Assembly (NCBI GenBank): GCA_020442065.1
Contig: JAGRKZ010000027.1
Coordinates: 1 to 40,928 of the forward strand
Direction: 5' to 3'
Origin: Bauldia sp.
GTDB lineage: Bacteria > Pseudomonadota > Alphaproteobacteria > Rhizobiales > Kaistiaceae
Length of the DNA stretch: 40,928 nt
Position numbers and translations under genes: made by a program. This document shows positions 35,004 to 40,928 of the stretch, piece by piece. Below the pieces are notes generated by a model. That model was not told the DNA's origin. It made no database searches and saw only the letters and a list, made by a program, of their open reading frames with translations. How positions within the stretch are numbered: the first letter of the stretch is position 1; every line of letters begins with the position of its first letter.

Positions 35004-35031
35004 ATGTTCCATAATATATCTTATGCGACTC
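35004..35031 (-). other. dif: Candidate dif site for XerC/XerD chromosome dimer resolution
   Basis: A 28-bp AT-rich site in GC-rich surroundings. Read on the minus strand it has an 11-base XerC-type arm GAGTCGCATAA, a 6-base centre GATATA, and an 11-base XerD-type arm TTATGGAACAT. Against E. coli dif (arms GGTGCGCATAA and TTATGTTAAAT, centre TGTATA) about 20 of 28 positions agree, including the whole CGCATAA and TTATG core. It lies in the 91-base gap between the MBL gene and mazG. If right, it marks the replication terminus. Confidence 0.65.
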
Positions 35032-35068
35032 ACATCAATATCGCGGGGGCTGCAATGGGCGTCGGATC

Positions 35069-35899
35069 ATGAAACCCTCCCGCGACGTCTCCCGCCTGGT
35101 CGAGATCATGGCGGCGCTCCGTGATCCCGAGACCGGATGCCCCTGGGACGTCGAGCAGACCTTCGAGACCATCGCGCCCTATACGGTCGAAGAGGCCCAT
35201 GAGGTGGCGGAGGCGATTGCTCGGGACGACATGGTCGACCTCCGGGAGGAACTCGGCGATCTCTTGCTTCAGGCCGTTTACCACGCGCGACTGGCCGAGG
35301 AGCGCGGCGCCTTCGCTTTCCCCGACGTCGTCGAGGCGATCACGACCAAGATGATCCGCCGGCACCCCCATGTCTTTGGCGAGGCCTCGGCACGGGAGGC
35401 CGGCGCCGCCAAGGGCTTCTGGGAGAAGATCAAGGCCGAGGAGAAGGCCGAACGGCGCGCGGCGCGAACAGAGGCGGGTATTGGCGAGCCCGAGCGGCCT
35501 GGCGTGTTGTCGGGCGTCGGACGCGGCATGCCGCCGTTGATGCGTGCGCTCAAGTTGCAGACGAAAGCAGCGACAGTTGGGTTCGACTGGAATGACCCGA
35601 TGGCGGTGCTGGAGAAACTCCGCGAGGAAATCGACGAGGTCGAGGCCGAGCTGAGGGCGGGCGCCGTGGCCGAGCGGATTCGTGACGAGGTGGGCGACCT
35701 TCTCTTCGCCGTGGTCAATCTCGCTCGCCATGTCGGGGCCGACCCGGAGCAGGCATTGCGCACGACGAACGCCAAGTTCGAGCGCCGGTTCGCGGCGATT
35801 GAAGCGGCCCTCGCCGAGACGGGTCGGACGCCGGCCGAGGCGTCGCTCCATGAGATGGAGGCGTTGTGGCAAAAGGCGAAGGGACTGCCCGAGGTCTGA
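35069..35899 (+). CDS. mazG: Nucleoside triphosphate pyrophosphohydrolase MazG
   Basis: Hydrolyses (d)NTPs to monophosphates and pyrophosphate. The 276-residue protein has two MazG domains, as in E. coli. The first has CPWD (24-27), EEAHEVAEAI and DLREELGDLLLQAVYHA. The second has ALKLQTKAATVGFDW, EEIDEVEAEL and RDEVGDLLFAVVNLARH. ATG 35069 gives the standard N-terminus. An earlier ATG at 35055 stops after five codons. It converges on hflX, ten bases from its stop. Confidence 0.95.
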   Translation: MKPSRDVSRLVEIMAALRDPETGCPWDVEQTFETIAPYTVEEAHEVAEAIARDDMVDLREELGDLLLQAVYHARLAEERGAFAFPDVVEAITTKMIRRHPHVFGEASAREAGAAKGFWEKIKAEEKAERRAARTEAGIGEPERPGVLSGVGRGMPPLMRALKLQTKAATVGFDWNDPMAVLEKLREEIDEVEAELRAGAVAERIRDEVGDLLFAVVNLARHVGADPEQALRTTNAKFERRFAAIEAALAETGRTPAEASLHEMEALWQKAKGLPEV

Positions 35900-35909
35900 T
35901 CGGCGGCAC

Positions 35910-37310
35910 CTACGCAGCCGGCGCCTGGGCCGGCCCCTGCTCCGCTTCGGCACCCGGAAAGGTCTTGGCAAATCGCGAGACATTTTCGCGCGGGATTCTG
36001 GCGCGCACGATGACAGTTCCATCCCCCGTGTCGTCCCGGGCAAGGACCTCGCCCAGTTCGTAGAGCCGGTGGAGGTCCGCGAGGCGCTCTCCGGCCAGTT
36101 CGACGCGATAGACAGTGTGGTCTTCGGCAATGCGGTCTTCGATGACGCCGAGGAGTTCCGGAAGCCCCTCCCCGGTCAGGGCGGACACCGACACTACCAT
36201 CGGGCTGCCGCCGTCCTTGCCGGTGGTGCGCGCCGGTACCACGCGCGGCGGTCGATCGCGCGGTGCCAGCAGGTCGACCTTGTTCCAGACCTCGATCACC
36301 CGCCCCGGCGCGGCGATGTCGATGTCGAGCTCCGAGAGGACGGCTGCGACATCGGCTGCCTGGGCCTCGGTGTCGGGATGAGCGATGTCGCGGACATGGA
36401 GGATGAGATCGGCCTCGGCGACCTCTTCCAGCGTCGCGCGAAATGCAGCGACAAGCGTTGTCGGCAGGTCGGACACGAAACCGACCGTGTCACTCAGGAT
36501 GACGCTGGTGCCATTGGGCAGTTCGACACGGCGGAGCGTGGGGTCGAGGGTGGCAAAGAGACGATTGTCGGCAAAGACGCGGGAGCGTGTCAGGGCGTTG
36601 AACAACGTCGACTTGCCGGCGTTGGTGTAGCCGACGAGTGCCACCACCACTTGCCCTGAGCGCTTGCGGCTCCGGCGCTGCAGGCGGCGGCGCGTCACGA
36701 CGGTCTGGAGCTCCTTCTTGATCTTGTCGATCCGCTCCGAGATCACCCGCCGGTCGGCCTCGATCTGGGTCTCGCCGGGGCCGCCGAGGAAGCCGAAACC
36801 GCCGCGCTGACGCTCGAGGTGGGTCCAGCTGCGGACGAGGCGGCTGCGCTGGTAGGTCAGGTGCGCAAGTTCGACCTGGAGTGTGCCTTCACGCGTCTGC
36901 GCGCGCTCGCCGAAGATCTCGAGGATCAGGCCGGTACGGTCGATGACCTTGGTCTTCCAGGCCTTTTCGAGGTTGCGCTGCTGCACCGGCGTAAGCGCGT
37001 GATCGACGATGACGAGACCGATCCTTTCGGCCGTGACGCGCTCCGCGATCTCTTGGACCTTGCCGGAGCCGAACAGTGTCGCCGGTCGGTAGGTCGAGAT
37101 CGGGACCGTCATGGTCTCCGCGACATCAAGATCGATCGCCCGGGCTAGGCCTGCGGCCTCCTCGACACGCGCCGCCGCCAGACGATCCGAACCACCCTCG
37201 CCCGCCGCGGATCGGCTTCGGACGATTGGCACGATGACCAACGCGCGCGCAGAAACGCCGGCCGGTTCGTCACCCGCAGGCTCGATGGGGAAATCTTCGT
37301 TGGCCGCCAA
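35910..37310 (-). CDS. hflX: GTPase HflX
   Basis: Ribosome-associated GTPase, which in E. coli rescues stalled ribosomes under heat stress. The 466-residue protein has an HflX N-terminal domain (about 22-215; [67 protein letters not shown]) and a G domain (about 220-400; GYTNAGKST 227-235, [14 protein letters not shown]). The start is TTG 37310, directly after an in-frame stop, with no ATG or GTG between; downstream alternatives exist. It follows hfq by 12 bases. A 6-bp hairpin (35917-35934) lies in its last codons. Confidence 0.94.
   Translation of the reverse strand: MAANEDFPIEPAGDEPAGVSARALVIVPIVRSRSAAGEGGSDRLAAARVEEAAGLARAIDLDVAETMTVPISTYRPATLFGSGKVQEIAERVTAERIGLVIVDHALTPVQQRNLEKAWKTKVIDRTGLILEIFGERAQTREGTLQVELAHLTYQRSRLVRSWTHLERQRGGFGFLGGPGETQIEADRRVISERIDKIKKELQTVVTRRRLQRRSRKRSGQVVVALVGYTNAGKSTLFNALTRSRVFADNRLFATLDPTLRRVELPNGTSVILSDTVGFVSDLPTTLVAAFRATLEEVAEADLILHVRDIAHPDTEAQAADVAAVLSELDIDIAAPGRVIEVWNKVDLLAPRDRPPRVVPARTTGKDGGSPMVVSVSALTGEGLPELLGVIEDRIAEDHTVYRVELAGERLADLHRLYELGEVLARDDTGDGTVIVRARIPRENVSRFAKTFPGAEAEQGPAQAPAA
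35917..35934. terminator. Hairpin at the convergent mazG-hflX end
   Basis: GCCGGC repeated with a 6-base spacer forms a 6-bp stem inside the last codons of hflX, 18 bases after the mazG stop. GC-rich sequence makes such stems fairly likely by chance. Confidence 0.25.
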
Positions 37311-37322
37311 TCGCCGTCCCGG

Positions 37323-37568
37323 TTAGCCGGCGCCTTCTTCCGGAGGCTCGAAGAGCTGGAGCGGCGCGCCCGGCATGATCGTGGATATGGCGTGCTTGTA
37401 CACCAACTGCGAATGGCCGTCACGCCGCAGCAGGACGCAGAAATTGTCGAACCAGGTCACGATGCCCTGGAGTTTCACGCCGTTGACGAGGAAGATCGTG
37501 AGAGGGGTTTTGTTCTTGCGAACGTGATTCAGGAAGGTGTCTTGCAGATTTTGTGCGCGATCCGCCAT
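37323..37568 (-). CDS. hfq: RNA chaperone Hfq
   Basis: Hexameric Sm-like protein that pairs small RNAs with mRNAs. It has 81 residues, a typical alphaproteobacterial length with a short tail. The Sm1 motif is [24 protein letters not shown] and the Sm2 motif is [10 protein letters not shown]. The N-terminus [20 protein letters not shown] is standard and fixes the start at ATG 37568; a longer frame adds 16 unlike residues. hflX follows 12 bases later. The upstream leader carries interleaved inverted repeats. Confidence 0.98.
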   Translation of the reverse strand: MADRAQNLQDTFLNHVRKNKTPLTIFLVNGVKLQGIVTWFDNFCVLLRRDGHSQLVYKHAISTIMPGAPLQLFEPPEEGAG

Positions 37569-37596
37569 ATTGTCCGTCTCATTCTTGTTTGGCCTT

Positions 37597-37653
37597 GCGG
37601 TAACGCCAGCCGCCAACGCCGGTCATCGCCGGTTTACCGCAGTTTGGCGGCTG
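37597..37653 (-). promoter_or_regulatory. Interleaved inverted repeats in the hfq 5' leader (possible pseudoknot)
   Basis: Two perfect inverted repeats overlap in the order A-B-A'-B'. A is GCGGTAA (37597-37603) with TTACCGC (37634-37640). B is CAGCCGCCAA (37607-37616) with TTGGCGGCTG (37644-37653). A short direct repeat CGCCGG lies between. In the hfq transcript this permits either of two hairpins, or both as a pseudoknot. The element ends 29 bases before the hfq start. No confident promoter was seen; read-through from dat is possible. Confidence 0.5.
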
Positions 37654-37704
37654 TTGCCCTATTCGTCACTCAGTATTTTGCGTTCCTGGCTACGGCACCC
37701 TCGT

Positions 37705-38586
37705 TCACAGCCGATGCACGGACCATGCCGGTGCCTTGAGGGCATGCTGGTGAAAGGCGGCCCTTAGCCGTTTCGCCACCGGCCCGGGCTTGCCCGAGCC
37801 GACCGGTCGACCGTCGATCCGGACCACCGGGAGCACGATCGTAGAGGCGGCGCTGATGAAGGCCTCGGCGGCCGCCATCGCCTCATCGACCGAAAAGGCT
37901 CGCTGCTCCACGGTCAGGTGGTCGGCCGCGAGCATGTCGAGAAGGACGGAGCGGGTGATACCCCCGAGAATGCCGTGGTCCATCTGCCGGGTCACCAGTC
38001 GGCCGTCGTGCGTGACGATCCAGGCATTGGTCGAGGCACCTTCGGTCACAAGCCCGTCGCGGTCGACGAACCAAGCTTCGTAGGCGCCGGCATCGCGCGC
38101 CTGCTGTTTGGCGAGAACGTTGGGCAGCAGGCCGACGGTCTTGATGTCGACACGGCCCCAACGATTTTCAGGCAGCGTGATGACGGCGATCCCGTCGGCG
38201 GCGCGCCTCTCGCCCTCGGCAGGATTGACCCTGCGGGCTGTCACCACGATTCCCGGTCGGATGGGCTTCATTGGAAATGCGTGGTTCCGCGGGGCGACAC
38301 CGCGCGTGACCTGAAGGTAGACGATGCCGTCGATCACCCGGTTTCGGCGGACCACCTCGCGAAGGATGGCGCCGACGGCCTCGTTCCCCATCGGGATTGG
38401 AATGTGAATGGCGTCGAGCGACCGCCGCAGTCGCGCGACATGCCGCTCCTCGTCAATCAGTCGGCCTCCCCTCACCTCGCAGACTTCATAGACGCCGTCG
38501 GCGAACTGGAAGGCACGGTCTTCGACATTCACCGCGGCGTCGCGCAGGGGAACGTAGCGGCCATTCACATAGGCGATACGAGACAT
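37705..38586 (-). CDS. dat: D-amino acid aminotransferase (class IV)
   Basis: PLP-dependent fold-type IV aminotransferase, probably interconverting D-alanine and D-glutamate. The protein has 293 residues. The Schiff-base lysine is Lys149 in VDIKTVGLLPNVLAKQ, and the PLP-ring Glu is Glu182 in TEGASTNAW. GGITR and SAASTIVLPV follow as in the family. IKT, where branched-chain enzymes often show other sequence, favours DAT over IlvE, but aminodeoxychorismate lyase-like activity is not excluded. Its start directly abuts the trkH stop. It is co-oriented with trkA-trkH upstream and hfq downstream. Confidence 0.9.
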   Translation of the reverse strand: MSRIAYVNGRYVPLRDAAVNVEDRAFQFADGVYEVCEVRGGRLIDEERHVARLRRSLDAIHIPIPMGNEAVGAILREVVRRNRVIDGIVYLQVTRGVAPRNHAFPMKPIRPGIVVTARRVNPAEGERRAADGIAVITLPENRWGRVDIKTVGLLPNVLAKQQARDAGAYEAWFVDRDGLVTEGASTNAWIVTHDGRLVTRQMDHGILGGITRSVLLDMLAADHLTVEQRAFSVDEAMAAAEAFISAASTIVLPVVRIDGRPVGSGKPGPVAKRLRAAFHQHALKAPAWSVHRL

Positions 38587-40050
38587 TCAGGAGCGCCAGT
38601 ATGCAAGGTTGAGCGTAGCGAACACCACCAGGACCTCAAGCCGTCCCAGAATCATGGTGACGATCATGACGAGCTTGGCAAACGGGTCGAAATCAGCATA
38701 GGCCGGCCATGCGACAGGATCGACCCATCCGGCGGCATAGAGCGGACCGATATTGGAGAATGCCGCGATGGCCGCCGTCACGGCCGACTCGAAGTTCGGC
38801 AAGCCGGTTGCAAGCAGGACCATCGCCACAGTCACGGTCAGCAGCGCGACGAACAGGCTGCTGAGGATCGCCTTCATCATGTCGAGGCTGTAGGGAACGC
38901 TGCCGAAGCGGGACTCGCGAACACTGTGAGGATAGATCAGGCGCCGAAGCTCGGTGCCCGCCAGCGTCGTGAGCGCCCCGATCCGGTAGAACTTGATACC
39001 GCCCGCGGTCGAAAGGCCCGATCCCCCGATCAGCGCCACGAACAGCACCAGCGTTGCCGGCAGCGCGGTGAGAGCCCCTGGGTGGGCTTGGAATCCTGTC
39101 GTGCTGACCAGCGATATGCCGGTCAGCAGGCCGCCGGAGATCCAGTGTGCCGGAGCGCCGTCAGGATCGAAGGATCTTTCGGCAAACATTGCCATGTAGG
39201 CGACGGACAGCAGGATCGCGATACCAATCACCCAGTAGCTTTCACGGTGGCGCTGGGCAATCCGGAAACGTCCGTCGACGAGCATTCGATGCCAGACGAT
39301 GCTGGTTGCCCCGATCAGCATGAAGACCGACACCACGACATTGGCAGCGGCGTTGTCGTAGTCGGCAAAGGTGCCGTCAATCGGCATGAAGCCGCCGGTC
39401 GAGACGGTGGTGAGGCCCAGGCACACCGCCTGGAAGGCGGGAATTCCGGAAGTGATGAGGAGCGCGATGCAGGCGACCGTTATCGTGGCGTAGGCAATCA
39501 GAATACGGCGCACGGAGCTGAGCAGGTGGCCAAGCCGGTCCTCCCCTCCCGACACCAGGGCGACCTGGCTTCGCGACAGGCCGCCCAGGCCGGTCGCGGC
39601 AAGGATGCCGACGATGGTGACCAGCGTCATGAGCCCGCCGAACCACTCGAGCTCGGCCCGGAAGAAGACACCGGCGAGCCCCAGTGTCTCGACGCTCGCC
39701 ATCGCCGTGGCGCCCGAGGTCGTGAATCCGGACACGCTTTCGAACAATGCGGTCAGGTAGTCGGTGCCGGTCGCCCGCATCAGCGGCACCGCAGCGATGA
39801 TCGGGATGACCGTCCAAACCACGACGACGAGCAAATAGCTGCCCATCCGCCCCGGTTCGCGCGGCCGGCCGCGCAGCGCGAACAGCGCCGCTGCCGCAAC
39901 GAACCCCACCAGAGCCGCCACGACGATGAATGCGTTGAACGCGTGCGGCTCGTTCGCCGCAAGAGCGATGGCGATGGGTGGGATCATCCCCAATGCCAGC
40001 CCGGCAATTGCCTGCGACAGCGGATAAAAAAGTCCGATCATCCTGTTCAT
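38587..40050 (-). CDS. trkH: Trk potassium uptake system membrane subunit TrkH
   Basis: Potassium-translocating subunit. The 487-residue protein has four M1-P-M2 repeats. The pore loops are visible: SGFTTSGATA, TTVSTGGFMP, SLVSTTGFQ and AFSNIGP, with the conserved glycines that form the filter. It works with the cytosolic nucleotide-binding TrkA, whose gene ends three bases upstream. ATG 40050 gives a normal N-terminal helix. Confidence 0.96.
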   Translation of the reverse strand: MNRMIGLFYPLSQAIAGLALGMIPPIAIALAANEPHAFNAFIVVAALVGFVAAAALFALRGRPREPGRMGSYLLVVVVWTVIPIIAAVPLMRATGTDYLTALFESVSGFTTSGATAMASVETLGLAGVFFRAELEWFGGLMTLVTIVGILAATGLGGLSRSQVALVSGGEDRLGHLLSSVRRILIAYATITVACIALLITSGIPAFQAVCLGLTTVSTGGFMPIDGTFADYDNAAANVVVSVFMLIGATSIVWHRMLVDGRFRIAQRHRESYWVIGIAILLSVAYMAMFAERSFDPDGAPAHWISGGLLTGISLVSTTGFQAHPGALTALPATLVLFVALIGGSGLSTAGGIKFYRIGALTTLAGTELRRLIYPHSVRESRFGSVPYSLDMMKAILSSLFVALLTVTVAMVLLATGLPNFESAVTAAIAAFSNIGPLYAAGWVDPVAWPAYADFDPFAKLVMIVTMILGRLEVLVVFATLNLAYWRS

Positions 40051-40053
40051 TTA

Positions 40054-40928
40054 TCAGAAGAATTCGAGGCTGACCCGGAACATCTGTTCGACCTGGCGTA
40101 CGCGATCGGCGACCACCAGCATGATCACCCGGTCTTTCGGCAGGATGCGGGTCGAACCATCGGGGATCAGCACGTTCTCGCCCCGATAGATGGCGCCCAC
40201 GCGGATGCCGTCGGGCAGATCGAGATCGCGGAGCGGCTTGCCGACCAGCGGCGACGTCTCGAGCGCCTCGCCCTCGATCACCTCGGCGAGCCCGTTTTCG
40301 ATGGTGTGGACGCCGCGGATGCGACCGCGCCGGACGTGTTGGAGGATCTTTGAGATTGTGACGCCGCGCGGATTGACGGTCGCGTCGATTCCAAGGGCAC
40401 CGGTCAAGGCCGGGTAGGAGCGGTTGTTGAGCAGCGCCATGCTGGAACGGCAGCCAAGCCGCTTCGCCATCACGCAGGTGAGGATGTTGACCTCATCGTC
40501 GTTGGTCAGGGCGACCAGCGTGTCGGCGTCCTGGATGTCCGCCTCGCGCAGGATCTCCTGATCGAGCGAATTGCCGTGGAGGACGACCGTGCGGCGAAGC
40601 TGATCGGCGATTTCGACCGCCCGATCGCGCGACGTTTCGATGATCTTCACCTTCGCCCGCGTCCGGGCTTCGAGCGAACGGGCAACGTAGAGGCCGATAT
40701 TGCCGCCACCGGCGATCACGACCCGGTGCGCCTCCGGCTCCTCATGGCCGAACAGTCCGAGGGTTCGTCGCACCTGCGCTGACTGGCACACGACATAGAC
40801 GCGGTCGCCGATCAGCATCGCATCGGACGAGCGCGGCACGAACAGGCGACCGTCGCGAAAGATACCCACCACGACGGCTTTGAGGTCGGGGAAGAGCTCG
40901 GTGAGCTGGGCGAGCGGCGTGTCGACCA
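40054..40928 (-). CDS. trkA: Trk system potassium uptake protein TrkA (partial, N-terminus beyond window)
   Basis: Cytosolic gating subunit of the Trk potassium channel. About 290 C-terminal residues are visible; E. coli TrkA has 458, so about 165 are missing at the right edge. The visible part starts inside the first RCK_C (TrkA_C) domain. It then has the second Rossmann domain with VVIAGGGNIGLYVARSLE and the acidic end of strand two (KIIETSRDR), and a second RCK_C domain (PLVGKPLRDLDLPDGIRVGAIYRG). The stop lies three bases before trkH. Confidence 0.96.
   Translation of the reverse strand, partial: VDTPLAQLTELFPDLKAVVVGIFRDGRLFVPRSSDAMLIGDRVYVVCQSAQVRRTLGLFGHEEPEAHRVVIAGGGNIGLYVARSLEARTRAKVKIIETSRDRAVEIADQLRRTVVLHGNSLDQEILREADIQDADTLVALTNDDEVNILTCVMAKRLGCRSSMALLNNRSYPALTGALGIDATVNPRGVTISKILQHVRRGRIRGVHTIENGLAEVIEGEALETSPLVGKPLRDLDLPDGIRVGAIYRGENVLIPDGSTRILPKDRVIMLVVADRVRQVEQMFRVSLEFF

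Noticed and set aside
37918..40353. An 811-codon plus-strand frame opposite dat, trkH and trkA
   Set aside because: It crosses three clear genes and has shadow-like composition (His, Asp, Gln and Arg-rich).

Overview
The window is ordinary core chromosome from a GC-rich alphaproteobacterium, most likely of the Hyphomicrobiales (Rhizobiales). The main evidence is gene order. The run rpsF-rpsR-DUF2232-rplI-dnaB has long charged tails on S6 and L9. The run fabD-fabG-acpP-fabF-mltG-yicC-gmk, the run rlpA-dacC-tmk-holB-metG-tatD-MBL, and the pair hfq-hflX also fit. Strong GC bias at third codon positions gives many long antisense open frames. I read these as shadows. I saw no tRNA, rRNA, insertion sequence, prophage or CRISPR array.

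Layout. Positions 1-5545 (minus strand) hold the replicative helicase DnaB (cut by the window edge), a cyclopropane fatty acid synthase, ribosomal proteins L9, S18 and S6 with a DUF2232 membrane protein between them, and a small secreted SH3 protein. Positions 5857-12376 (plus) hold fatty acid synthesis (fabD, fabG, acpP, fabF), the peptidoglycan glycan terminase mltG, yicC and guanylate kinase. Positions 12380-19974 (minus) hold an outer-membrane biogenesis superoperon transcribed lptF-lptG-lptD-surA-pdxA-rsmA. Positions 20073-25392 (plus) hold a two-gene lipid-linked sugar transfer cassette (GT2-GtrA fusion plus a GT39 transferase), leucyl aminopeptidase with DNA polymerase III chi, and a secreted dirigent or allene-oxide-cyclase-like protein. 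An ABC-F ATPase follows on the minus strand. Positions 27562-35899 (plus) hold rlpA, a DacC-family protein with a damaged active site, tmk, holB, metG, tatD, a metallo-beta-lactamase-fold hydrolase and mazG. Positions 35910-40928 (minus, transcribed from the right edge) hold trkA (cut), trkH, a D-amino acid aminotransferase, hfq and hflX.

How the genes fit together. Much of the window serves the envelope: phospholipid acyl chains (fab, cfa), LPS export (lptD/F/G, surA), peptidoglycan (mltG, rlpA, dacC-like) and sugar decoration (GT2/GT39). The rest is replication, translation and nucleotide housekeeping.

The most interesting signals are: (1) a 28-bp XerCD dif-like site at 35004-35031 between the MBL gene and mazG; (2) a DacC-family protein that has lost both the catalytic serine of SxxK and the lysine of KTG; (3) interleaved inverted repeats in the hfq leader that could form a pseudoknot; (4) a promoter plus branched leader before rpsF; (5) a hairpin over the mltG ribosome binding site. 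I did not find a convincing new multi-gene system.
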